Source: Arabidopsis thaliana
Taxonomy: Eukaryota > Streptophyta > Magnoliopsida > Brassicales > Brassicaceae
Length of the DNA stretch: 64,000 nucleotides
Direction of reading: 5' to 3'
Assembly: GCF_000001735.4 (NCBI RefSeq)
Contig: NC_003074.8
Location: 7,502,101 to 7,566,100 of the forward strand
Position 1 is the first letter of the stretch. Each line of letters begins with the position of its first letter. Shown here piece by piece: positions 35,852-48,600 of the stretch. The notes below the pieces were generated by a model, which searched no databases, was not told the origin of the DNA, and was given only the letters and a program-made list of their open reading frames with translations. The position numbers and the translations under genes are program-made.

Positions 35852-38800
35852 CTTATAAAGATTGTTTTAAAAGAGAATCTGATTCAAATATTTGGAAATA
35901 AAGATGGTGTGGCGTGGATCAACATTTGTCAACTTAATTATCTAATTTTACAAAACTAAAATAGATGGATAAAGCAATTAAAGTAAGTAAAATAAAGAAA
36001 AAATCTGAAATATATATTTTCCCTCAAAAGTTCCAGTCAATTTCCTATTGTTCCCTATGAGATTTTATTCCATATAAACTAATATTAGCATTTGGTGAAC
36101 TATAAATATGATTTGTTAAGATATTCTTAAATCAAAACTTTTTAAAAACTATATTATTATATAGTTATAGCAAAAGATTGCGTGGACCAGCATTCCAACT
36201 TGTCTAGTTAAGAAAACTTAAATATATATATATATATACCAATTAAAGCAAAATGAATTAGATTTTGTAATATATATATACCAATTAAAGCAAAATGAAT
36301 TAGATTTTGTAATATATATATATTCCCATAAAAGCTCCGGTCAAATTTCCTAGCGTTCAAATAAATTTTATTTTAATCTTTCATTTAACATAGTTATTTT
36401 GTGTTGCCCACAATAAGATGCCCCAAAAAGCCCAAATGAAACTAGTCAATAAGATACACCAAAAGGAAGAAGCCCAACACTAAGGCCATGATTGAAACAA
36501 CTAAAACTTGAATGAGTTAGCTTCCAATTTAAGGAGATGATGCGAATATCGTTGAAGAAGAGATATTACTACTTGTAGTTCATTTCCACTGATCGCAAGC
36601 CAAAAAAGTAGTTAGGTTCTGGTGGTGAGGAAAAGTGTAAAAATGATAAATAAGATTGAGAGGTTCTGCTTAGTTTAATTAAAGTAGCATTTCCAAAATA
36701 CTTTTTTTTTGCTCGAGTCAGTAGTAATAGTCTTTTGTGTTTTCTTCATTAGACATAATCATGATACCAAACCAAACACATTCCTCTTTCTTCGGAATAA
36801 CTATTATTTTCTATTTTATTTTTGTTTTTTTCTCCTCCCACAGATTGTAACCTTTATCGTCAAGTTGTAATTAAAAAGATTCCTCTAAACAATTCGTCAA
36901 AAAGCTGAAAAGATTCCTCTAAAAAAAATTTCACTACACTTCTAGATTGTCTTTAGACTAGTACAATCTCCTGTGTTGACCTAAATGCACAATAGATTGT
37001 TAATTTAAAATGAAGAAATGCGAAAACATTTTTAATCTAAGTTTGTGGTTGGTGAGTCGAATGTTATGAATAAAACTCATGACTTTTATGTTAAATACGT
37101 ATGAAAATTACTATGAAGAAAAGTAACAAGAAAAATAGTGAAAAGAAAGAAAAAGAGAAGAAGGCACAATGTGGGAAGGAAGTGCGACGAGAAGATCACT
37201 AGATTTGGTCGGCACATCACTTTCTCTCTTAAACTCATAAACACAAAGCATGGCCCCTACCTTAACGTACCCACTTTCTTCTTTTCAACCCCACAATTTC
37301 TAATATCCTCAAGCTCACCCTCTCCACATTTAGTGTGCTCTTTTTCTTTTTCTTGTTCTTTTACAAATAAATAAATAAATTATTCTAATTTATTTTGTAC
37401 TTTTGTTCCCCATTGGATTGCAAGTCTACTTAGATCTTCAATCTTCGTGGTCGAGAGGTTGAGAGAGAGAGAGAGACGTACAAGTTTCAAGTATGAGTAA
37501 AGACTTCCAAATTAAGACATTGGTTTGCAAGTTGAAATTCAGTCACCACTACTTCATCATATACTTTTTGTAACCCTTCTCTTTCAATACACGTATATAC
37601 TTGATCAGTCTGTTCTCATCAAAATATATACATTGATTACAAAAATAATTTCAATTGATGTGTTAATTTTTAGATATATTGGCCTTAATCGAACATGAAA
37701 AATGGACACTTTGAATACAGCCAAAGTTGTGTGTTGGTAATTGTAAGGAAACATCGATAGTGATTAACACTACCCTAAGACCGTTGAAAGAAATCAAAAG
37801 AATGAACCCTCTTTGAAAAATTTAGGAGACACTTTAGAGAACTTATGAATAGTTTAAAAAAAAAAAAACTCTATTATTCATTTGGTTCTACTTGTTCAAC
37901 TTGGTTAAAAATGGAGGAAAGATGAACTATGTATAGAATCCAAAACTACAAAATATCTAACAATATTTATCCTAATCTAGAAAACATTCAACCATAATAT
38001 CTAGATTTTTCTCTGCAAATATATCTAGATTTTTCGACATGTATATCAAGATAATCAAAGAATAGGATTCTTAAAACACTTAAAGAGGTGATGATATTTT
38101 ATGATGTTTCTAGAGAAGCTCTAGAATTTGAATTTGGTCCAATAAAGGATAATCGGATAATGAACCAATAATTAAGTTTGACTCAAAAATTAATTCAGTT
38201 TCAGTAACACTATTTGTTGTGGTCTTGTGGACACAAACAATGAGATCTATACAACTATGGGTGATATGAATCCCAAGTAACAAATAAAAAGGGCAATGAA
38301 CTGATAGTGATTTGAGTTGAAAATTCATAAAAGTTAATATGGTGATAGAAGTTAAACATACATTGGCCTTTACCGACTAACTCGAACTGAAATCAATCTA
38401 ACAAAAAATAGGTTCGATTGATTCGATTGGAATTTTGTCAAGAATAAGAACCATTATCTTGAATTTGTGTGTTAGCAATGCTACATCAAGAGTAAGATAG
38501 AAATTAGAGACTATGGATTCGAGTTAGATGTCAATAAACCTTAACAATATGGATTTTTTTCTCCGATTAATCTAACTAATTGGCACGTTAGGTGAATTTC
38601 AACTATAATTGGTCTCCGTTTGCTTTTGGGAAAGAGAGAAAAAAAAAAAAAAAAAAAAGGCAAACTTTAGGAAAACTGAATTTTCAAGAAACTTGACTTT
38701 TAATTTGTAAGCATTGTCTCGTTTCGTATACCGACCGTCAATAAAGTGTAACTTAACGAATCTCTTTTTGCTGGATTTTCCTAAAACACTGATCCTATGA

Positions 38801-39478
38801 CACTCTTACATATTATTTTATCTTTTAAATGTAATAAAAGCAAGAAAACATACATAATATTAATATATGTTCATACTATGGTTCATACAGGAAAATTCGT
38901 ATCATAACATTTTTTCATCATTTATTTGTTCCATAGAGAGGCTAAAGTAGGGATAAAACGTCACCTCTTATTCACTTTTCTTTTATTTCGTTTACCAATA
39001 AAAATAAATAATATATGAAAGTAACATGGTAGTATAATTGGAGTGAATATGTAAGAACATTAATTGGAATACAAATTTACTACACCAAAAACTATTTTTA
39101 ACCAAATATGTCACCAAATTCAATAGAATTTACACTAATTTTTATTGGGAACACATGTTCCCATCATGGCCTCTTTCCTCCTCCACTGGTTATTACTGAT
39201 AAAATAATAACATTAGACACTTAACAACGGTTGATTCTCTGGTATTAATGAAAAAAGAATTTCGAAAGTGCACAAAATGGACCCCAAACTCCACAAAACC
39301 TGCAACACACTCAATTATACGCACAACATGCAAACAATAATAAACATCACTGACCATCCAAGTATTTCTTCTATATATGTAGACTCTCACTCTTTTACGA
39401 CTCAAAGAGCAAAGAGCTAAAGTCCAAAACCAAACACAAAAACAAAAATCTAAATTTCTTTCTTGGTCTGCTTTCAAT
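35852..39478. other. 3.6-kb intergenic region F-box to LBO1
   Basis: AT-rich, no gene supported. It includes a diverged direct repeat (about 35907-36056 and 36177-36360), a 42-bp tandem unit with TA runs (36239-36322), a GA run near 37460, a long poly-A near 38639-38658 and a TATA element CTATATATG about 110 bases before LBO1. The small frames at 37138-37374 and 38110-38328 have no support. Confidence 0.55.
36239..36322. repeat. 42-bp tandem repeat with TA-rich ends
   Basis: The unit CCAATTAAAGCAAAATGAAT plus a TA-rich tail is at 36239-36280 and repeated at 36281-36322 without internal change. It lies inside a larger diverged duplication upstream of the F-box gene. Confidence 0.9.
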
Positions 39479-40834
39479 ATGGCTCCTCTACCTATTTCTT
39501 CGATTAGAGTTGGGAAAATAGATGATGTTCAAGAACTCATAAAATCCAAACCAAACAAAGTTCCAGAGAGATTCATTAGAGAAGAGTATGAGAGAGGAGT
39601 CGTTGTGTCGTCTCTTAAGACTCATCATCTTCATCATCAGATTCCTGTTATTGATCTCTCTAAGCTCTCTAAACCCGACAATGATGATTTTTTCTTTGAG
39701 ATTCTTAAGCTCTCACAAGCTTGTGAAGACTGGGGATTTTTCCAGGTATTATTATGTTATTTCAACTAGGAAATTTTCTTTTATCAAAGTAATATCTAAT
39801 AATCTAGTTTCGACATTGGACACTTCATATTTTCTTTTAATAGTTGGGTTCACTAGGCCATATAATAAATTTTAGAAAAATGAATCTCATGATTTGGTTG
39901 TTGACTGCAAGATAGGTTATAAATCATGGGATAGAAGTGGAGGTTGTGGAAGATATAGAGGAAGTGGCTTCAGAGTTCTTTGATATGCCATTGGAGGAGA
40001 AGAAGAAGTATCCAATGGAGCCAGGTACCGTACAAGGTTATGGTCAAGCTTTCATATTCTCCGAAGATCAGAAACTTGATTGGTGCAACATGTTTGCCCT
40101 TGGTGTTCATCCTCCACAAATTCGCAACCCCAAACTATGGCCCTCTAAACCGGCCCGGTTCAGGTCTTTTTTCTTTTCTTTCTAGACTTGTTTTGGTTAC
40201 TTCTTCATTTTAACTACTCTTTCTTAAGTGATCATATATATAGGAATAGTGTAGTTAATTTGCGAGCATATGACACGTAAATTCAAATAGTTTATACTAA
40301 TAAGTGTCATCTGCGTTCGAAATAAGGGTTCAAGTTTTAAAAAGCTTTAGTGGATGGATCATAGCTTAGATATATATATAATTTTTTCTGAACAACGTTT
40401 GAGTAAATTACTATTATTATTTTCTCTATCTATAGTGAAAGTCTTGAAGGTTACTCAAAAGAGATAAGGGAACTATGCAAAAGGTTGTTGAAGTATATAG
40501 CAATAAGCTTGGGTCTAAAAGAAGAGAGATTTGAGGAAATGTTTGGGGAGGCAGTGCAAGCAGTGAGGATGAATTATTACCCTCCATGTTCAAGTCCTGA
40601 TCTTGTCTTAGGACTTAGTCCACATTCTGATGGAAGTGCTCTCACTGTTCTTCAACAGAGCAAGAACAGTTGTGTTGGCCTTCAGATCCTCAAAGACAAC
40701 ACTTGGGTCCCTGTTAAACCTCTTCCCAATGCCCTTGTCATCAACATTGGTGATACCATTGAGGTATTAATTTTACCATATCAATTTCCTATAATTATTA
40801 TATCACAATTTAAATGAAGTATTTTAATTTGTGT

Positions 40835-40867
<33 letters not shown>

Positions 40868-41121
40868 AGGTGCTAAGTAATGGGAAATACAAGAGTGTAG
40901 AGCATAGGGCAGTAACAAACAGGGAAAAGGAGAGGCTTACAATAGTGACATTCTATGCACCAAACTATGAGGTTGAAATAGAACCAATGAGTGAGTTGGT
41001 TGATGATGAGACCAACCCATGCAAGTATAGAAGCTACAATCATGGTGACTATAGTTATCACTATGTCTCCAACAAGCTCCAAGGCAAGAAGTCCCTTGAT
41101 TTTGCCAAGATTCTCAATTAA
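39479..41121 (+). CDS. LBO1: Lateral branching oxidoreductase, 2OG-Fe(II) dioxygenase
   Basis: Four coding exons (39479-39745, 39916-40163, 40436-40763, 40870-41121), 364 aa. DOXC-class 2-oxoglutarate/Fe(II) dioxygenase; LBO acts late in strigolactone biosynthesis, oxidising methyl carlactonoate, and promotes shoot-branching control. Visible features: N-terminal DIOX_N region with IPVIDLSKL and WGFFQVINHG, MNYYPPC, the iron ligands His235, Asp237 (HSDGSALT) and His293 (EHRAV). The 2OG-binding position is RLT (303-305) where most relatives have RxS. No transit peptide. The last intron ends in a TA dinucleotide run right at the splice acceptor. Name from recall of At3g21420. Confidence 0.9.
40840..40866. 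repeat. TA microsatellite abutting a 3' splice site
   Basis: About 13 TA units run directly into TGTAG at the 3' end of the third LBO1 intron, replacing the usual polypyrimidine tract. Confidence 0.9.
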
Positions 41122-42699
41122 ACTATTATTAATTTCACCCCATCAAATCTCCATTAACTAGTTACCACTTAATTTGCTTTCTTTAATAAGAAAAATTATT
41201 TGTTGAACTTTTGTGTGTATAATGTATAGGAATGTTCCCCACCTAGGGTTTTTAATGTCATGATTAAATTCCCCAATGTGAATACAACTTGTAATATTTT
41301 ATATGTATGTGTGTGTGTGGGTGGAATTAGGTGTGTGTTTTATGTATATACCGAAAAGGAACAACAACAAAAAAAAAGATGAAAAAACTAACATTTCATC
41401 CAATTTTTTATGTTGATTATATTCTTGCATTTAGTTTCATTAATTTGTATCATTATAAAAATATTCCAAAGATTATCTTCTTAAGTCTCGAATCTCAATC
41501 TAAATAATTAGTCTCTAAGAGGGATATACTTAGGACTTGAGTGAAATCAAATCTTGGTCTTTTATTTTATCCTTCACGGGATGTGAAGTAGAATGCTCAA
41601 AGATTTATTTGGACAATTTGGATTTCGGAAGATAACATCATAAGAAAACAAGACAAAATAAAGAAAAAGGGTCCATTATTATTTTATTTGTTTTGCCAAA
41701 CGCCAAAAGGCTTCCATTACACGACAAAGAACAAAATATTAAACTCTTTTTGATTATTAGTTAATAATGCCCCCATTAATAGTTACATCAGAAATGCATT
41801 GTGGGTTCTTAATTATTTGTCCTCATTGTCCCAAATGCATTCACTAGGATGATGTGGTTACACGTCAGGTTAATGGTGGAACCATATACTATGATAGTAT
41901 GATATAACAAAATATCATATCAAAATGATTTAACCTAAGATTACGACTTAATCATTCTCGTATCGAATCAAATTGTTCACTTTGTTAGAAAAGCCACTTG
42001 TTCAGAAAATTTTGTTGCACATGCAGCCATTTTATTCTCACCACTTTAGGCTCTCCGTATATACGAATTACGAGTCACTTCAACGGTGGAAACTCTTTCG
42101 TTTTTCTAACTCTTTGTTGACGTGTTAATAAGGACAAAACCCCTAAGTCGACTTTATCTGACCCCAAAACAGGACCGGACCAATTTAGAGGGAGTCAGAC
42201 TGAGCCAAACCAAACATCTTCTATCCCGAAATGGGACATAAAGGGACCGGGCTGGACCAATCGACAAGTCTTATCCACTCAGGGCTCTGCTTGCAGTCCA
42301 AAACAAGAAATGTCTACATTACATATTGTTGAATTCAAGTCACTTTCAAGCAAAATATTTTCCTAATTATAAAAATCTAAACAAAACCAGAAACACTGGA
42401 AAGTTTTTGATTTGAAGACAACTATACATAATGAAAGCAAGAATGAAATTTATTCAAACACGATAAGGAATGGAACTAGTTAGTACCTAATAAGACAATG
42501 ACAATGGACCGTGACGCAGTCCCGTCTAACAAATGATGTGTTACATATAAATAAATGTGAAATCGAGAAACTGTTGTGAGTCACTCCAAATAAATGGGGT
42601 ATATAAAAGGATTTTCTATAAGGAGATATTGATTTTACAAAGAGAAACAAGCATTATGAAGAGACACAAAGGTTAAGTTATGGTTTTAGGATTCTTACT
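41122..42699. other. Convergent intergenic region LBO1 to ALY3
   Basis: 3' UTR of LBO1 on the left, then about 1.2 kb of AT-rich spacer with a somewhat GC-richer patch at 42150-42300, and the ALY3 3' UTR on the right. No coding, RNA or transposon feature recognised. Confidence 0.5.
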
Positions 42700-45600
42700 T
42701 TAGGAGGGTACGAGGGCTAGAATCTGGTTTCTTATGATTCCCATGCACTTCTGAATCTCTGTATAGATCGGAAGGTTCTGCGAGCAGCAAGGCTGTAAAC
42801 TCGCCACTGCCGAGTCTAGAACCTGGGCTACTTCACTTGGTGGGAATTGCCTCTCTGTACATTTCTGCATTGTGTTTTTATTCACAAAATTGCTGTGTTA
42901 GGATCACAAACTATGAACAAAAGAAGAACCCCAATACAAGATGACTAATGCAGCAACCACAGAGTGAGAGCATAAAGAACAGCAATAAGGGCTTAACTTT
43001 TTCTAATATCTAAATCTATGAAGAGAAAGGTAGAGCCTAATAATATAATTGGGCAGATGGCTCTCAGTACGAACATTACTGAGTGGGTTTAAGATTTTAA
43101 CCTGAATCATAAGCAATGTAGCGATACATCGGGACACAAGATCGGACGGGACTTGCAGGTCATTTTGATCGGGTTGGTTTAGGTGGGAATCATTGGCAGG
43201 AGTTGAGCTAGGTGGATTTGGTGTAGAGGGAAGACGCTGATCCTGGCCACCTTGTGTTTGCTGGACTGATGATCCTTCTGTTTGATCTATTGAGAGCTGA
43301 TTATTTACAAAATCAATGGCTTCTTCCATATTTACATTATTATTTTCGTCTTTTCTCAGTAACTCCAATGCCTGCACCAGAAACAGAGACAAAATCATTA
43401 CGTAGCCGAAACTGTTGAACTTAGACCTTGCGAAGCGCAACCAATGATGAGTAAATTATCCACTCAGAAGCTTTTTCATATGTGAATCCCAAACATAGAA
43501 ACAGGTGAACTCGTTATACACACACCTGTACAGCTCTGTATACCATTTTCCGTGCTTTTATTCTAGAACTTTCGACGATCTCAGACACATGGAATCCATT
43601 AGTGTCTGATGCATTATTGTCTTCGTATGTCAACTGACCATCAGGTTCCCCTGATTTACTCATGCGTCTTATTGATGAATATGGTACATTCTCCTGGTAA
43701 GTATTTCGTTGCCTCAAGCCAAGAAGTGCCAATGAAACCTGTGCATAGCAAGACACAAAATGCGATACATCAGAAGCTGTATGTAGTAAAGACAACAAGA
43801 TGACTCATATAGTTCCTTCATAAACTCATGCCTGCTCATTGATTTCGCTTAGCTGAAAGAGAACTGCTGCATATTGTTTCTTAAAAGATTCAGAATCCTT
43901 TAGGGCATTATTATGTCCATCTTTCTGACTTTCCACAACCTCGTCGTTCATGCATTTTAGCTCCCTCAAAACTAGCTCCTGTAGTGTTGTAGATCAACAA
44001 TTAGTTGAAATGGAAACCATAATGTCGAAAGAGCATGAAAAACATGGAAGACATGCATGAACGAGAAGGAAACTATATACAAATGGAGTGAATAAACATA
44101 CCGAACCTCAAAATTTTATGAGTCCATTAAAGCATTAGTAATATTTATGATTTCATATTTTCTTATTAGTCAATTAGAAACTTTTATTCTATTCAACCAC
44201 ATCCTAATGAAATCTCTACTATAATGTGAAGGAAACAAAAAAATTAACGATAGCACGCCTGTTATGAATATGGAAAGATATAAAATGCAACCCGGCCATA
44301 GAAAAAGAAAATATAAGAGAGTTAAAATTGTATAGAAGACTGAGAATTAAGAACGGAAACATATCACATATGTATAGACTGAGAATTAACTGGCCAAACC
44401 TTCTTGTCAAGCGCACGCGTTAGTTCAGAAAGAGCTTGGACATCAGCTTCTCTTGCCTGGATTTGTCCAATACTTGAGGGCTGAGAATTAAACAATTGTA
44501 AAGCAAGAGCCTCATCAACTCCGTCTTGAGCTTGTGGATTTGAACTTGAGATATCTACCTGCAAATTTAAGGAAAAGTTGTATATGATTGAAATATATCT
44601 AGCAAGATTTAATTTAGCTGTAGCTAAGATGACTGTAGTCAAATGCTAAACAAAGCATTACTAGAAAAATTGGACGCACGTCTCAGAAAGAACTGTAATA
44701 GAACATTCACATTGTATTTTGTATAAGATTAGTAAGAGACTTGAATTATCAAACTAGCTCTCTAGGTAAATCTCCCAGGGTAGACTGATGCTAGTTACAA
44801 TTATTGGTCCACAACTTCAGGCAGAGAAATTCCAAATATTGAATACCTTAGACGGAAATCCATCGATATTTAAGAAACTGGTAAACTAAGCCTAGTTCCT
44901 CCAGGTATGCAGAAAAATGAACTTCCATAAAGAATGTAGAATATAGAAAAGCTGAATATGAGGCATGGTATGATAGTCAGAAATACCAACCTTTTCCTGC
45001 TTTAGTGAATTGCTAATGTTATAATTTGGAGAGGACAAGAGATGGCCTGTCTCACACGAAAGTTTGGGATATCCTTCCAGCATGCTTTCCTTTGCCCGTT
45101 CATGCATTTTCTCCTCAATGGGATTCTGAATGTGATAATTTGAGAAAGCATAGTGCCTTGCCAGCGATGCTGGCATGTTTTCTAGAGGATTCAGTGGCAT
45201 GCATTCAGTATCCTTCACCAAAAGAGAGATTTAAATGTTATCTAAAGGTTATGAACATTCAAATTCGTTCTAATTTTCAAGTCATGAACTTTTAAATTGA
45301 TCAACTATCAAGTGCTCAATTACAGTTGTAGGAAATTCAGTAGCGATTCTATTCACCAAAACTATTCGAGACTTTGGTCAAATTCACAAATGTGCAGTGA
45401 ACTGCTACGATTAGTTATCCTTTCGTTTACTTTCGTTTTCAATAGTCACAGTAATTTTTCAGAAAACGTTTGAGTGTAAGGAAGAGTACCTTAACAAATT
45501 CTACCCCTAATTCAGGGTTGTCAAACTGAATCCGGTACCTACAGTGATCAACAGTTAGGACATTGCCGTCATGAATCTCTCTTGACTTTGGATGCAGGCA

Positions 45601-48600
45601 AATGACTCTCTGTGAAACATTTAGAGGCCGGGCCAAATCCATTGGAAGTCCTTCCCTCATGCCCGTGTTTAGTTCATCATAATGTTTTCTTACAGAGTCC
45701 CTGTATAGGTATAGCTTTTCTTTTTCCTCCTTCAAAAACTGTTCAGAAAATCGCCTTGGTTTCCCAAGAGAACTGCACCAACAAAGTATGATTAAGGGAA
45801 CATCCATATACACACGAAGAAAAGTAGAAAATTAACAGCATTTTAGTTAGTCATAACCTCCTTATGACACCCCATTCAACGCGAGTTAATCTAGGAACAT
45901 GACCCAACCCTACATGATCCAAATACTCAACAAACTCTTGTCTGGCAAACCATGGATAGTCAATTGCACTGTAGAACCACTCAAAAATACACCATCTCCG
46001 TGCTCGGAAACTAGAAATGCAATGCGAAAACTTCTCCTGCAGAATAATAGGATATGGTATAAATATAATCAGGGAACTCACAGACTAAATTCCATAGAAA
46101 TTAAAGATCTTAAGATTGAAAGATGTATCACTGCGGTTTCTTTATCATTTGGGAATAAAGTCTGAGTATCAGAAAGTTCACTCACTATAGTCTCAGAAAT
46201 TTTCCCGTCATCAATAGTTAGAGGTTTCTCAGTTACTATCTTTCTTCTGCTCCTAACTTTAGTTGGCAAGTTAACTTGTTTTTTAATGACTGCATTTGAT
46301 GGAGCTGACTCATCTTCTTCTACTATGTTGTTACTTGACGAAGTATGATCATGAGATTTGGCAGATTTCTTTTCATGTGAGTTTCGAATACTTGCGGACC
46401 GTTTACCTCTCCCAACAGGCTTATATTCCTCACCTATTCCCTACAACATCATAATCAGTCCTAAGATAAAAGCTACAAAAGGAAATCTTCGATGAAAAAA
46501 AGGGAAATAATCAAAAAATTTGGTTGCCAATGATATAATACATTCCAAAGAGGACGCCGATGGGTACTGTGTGGAATACTGTATAAATCATACGAGTTGT
46601 ATTGTACAAGAAGACACATACCTTGCTATTACAAGGCTCTATGACTTGTGAGCTTGCAGCAAGCTCATCTTTAAGAACCTGCAGGAAGAGAACAGCTTCA
46701 ACATGATCATGAATTCTGACAACAGAACAGTAATGGCAAGTCTGTCTTTGCTAAATATATACATTTTCTCTTACTTTAGCTGGTAATGCTTTCTGCCGTC
46801 TCTTTTGGATTAAAGAACTACTTGGACTTTTTCTCTCGAGTTCAGGGTTACAAAGGTCATTGCTGCCGTATCTTCTCTGTTTGGAGTTTCTAAGAGAACT
46901 ACTTTTAGACATGGATGCCGGATCAGTCCCTTTAAAATCTGAAACATAAGCTTCTCCAGCTTTCTTTTCCTCAGCTTGAACTGATGACTCTGAAATTAAA
47001 TCAAGATTAGATTGAGAAAGTAGATAACCAATATGAATTTTCATGAAAGTAAATCAGACTCTGAACTTAATTCCATATCAGTGTAATTATATGCTATGGC
47101 CAATAACATTAACAAGCTTAAGACACTCGTTCAAAATTATAAATGTGTATTGATTATAGGTCAAACATATGATCCCACCAGTATCAGTGGCAGTTTCAGG
47201 CATCATCAGCGATAGATCTGCCAGCGTATGGAGAGCATCACATGCTGTGTCTTCATCTGCAGAAAGCATTTAAAAAGAAAAAGAAGTTGAAGGGACGATA
47301 TAAATAGTAAAAAATGAAACATGGCAACACTACCATGAATACACGCAAAGAATGGCTACAATTATTAGTTCAAATGAATGTCATGAGTTGAATTCCAAAC
47401 AATCACAAAGGAGCTTCTATAGTTTGCCATCGCTAAGAAGATTCTTCAGGAAGAATGAAATCATAATCCATTAAGGATTTGGTTTATTTCAAAGCTCAGT
47501 AGCGAGCTCGTCTTAGATTAACAGAAACAGGCAGTAGTTACTCCCAAAGTTTATCAAGACCAAAAAACTGTCATGGAACAGAAATTTAAAGTTGACAAAC
47601 ACAAGACAGAGTGACCACCAAATACACTAGTAAGTCAAATTATGATTTTTCAATATACTTTATATAATAAGTGTATCAGCTAGTTGAGATGAAGTCTTAT
47701 TTCTTTAACTGGATAACTGGACTATAACTGATGTTTTCCTAAGTTTAGGCATGTCTTCATCTGCATTTCTAGGTGTGCTTTGAATAAAGGAATTGAAGTT
47801 TTTAGTAATTCCGTTTTCTCCTACTTGGATATGCATTGCAAATAGGTTTATTTAGACAGAGAAGTGAGAGACTAGAACACACCTGCAGTAAAAAGACTTT
47901 TTTTACTTTTTCTCCTTGAAACTTTATATGTGAATTTCAAAGCCTTCCCTTCCCTTTCTTGTTCAAATTTCTCATCGGGAGCGCCTAAGCTTGGTGCTTC
48001 ATCTGTACCACTGCAGGCTTCTTTTGCATCTTCTTCTTTAATGCCTACTCTCCTCCTATAGTATGTTCTTCCTTTTTGCTGCTTTTCCACGGCACTAGAA
48101 CCTTCTCCATGTGTCAAGTCATTTCTACCTCCAGAATAATCCGCATTATCAGCTTCAGTGCTTCCTAAGCTTGGTTCACAGCGGACATCTTCCATATCAG
48201 TGGCATGAAGCTTGGCAATCGCCAAGTCAATATCGGCACGCTGAATATCATAATCTATCAGTCCATATTACTATAAAACAGTTCCTACTTACGCAAAACG
48301 GTTTATTTCCTTCTACTTTGATTTTGCAATAGGCTATCATGTAGGGAAACCGAGATAAGTTTCCTTAAAATATCTTCCTATAGTGCAGACTAGCAGCACA
48401 CATTTTAATAATCACAAGCTTCATGAAGAGAGTACATGAATCATAATAAGTAATAGTAGAGGAGATTACCATTCTTTCACCCTTTTTATCAGGGGGGTAC
48501 ATCTTTGCTTTTCTATTTGGTGTGTGGGAGTTCTTTGTAGAGCCACCTCGTTGTGAAGCCTCAGCCAATGCTAATGCTATCTCATGTTCCATATCATCAT

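Noticed and set aside
42150-42300. GC-richer patch as a transposon end or gene fragment
   Set aside because: No open frame, inverted repeat or target-site duplication could be recognised.
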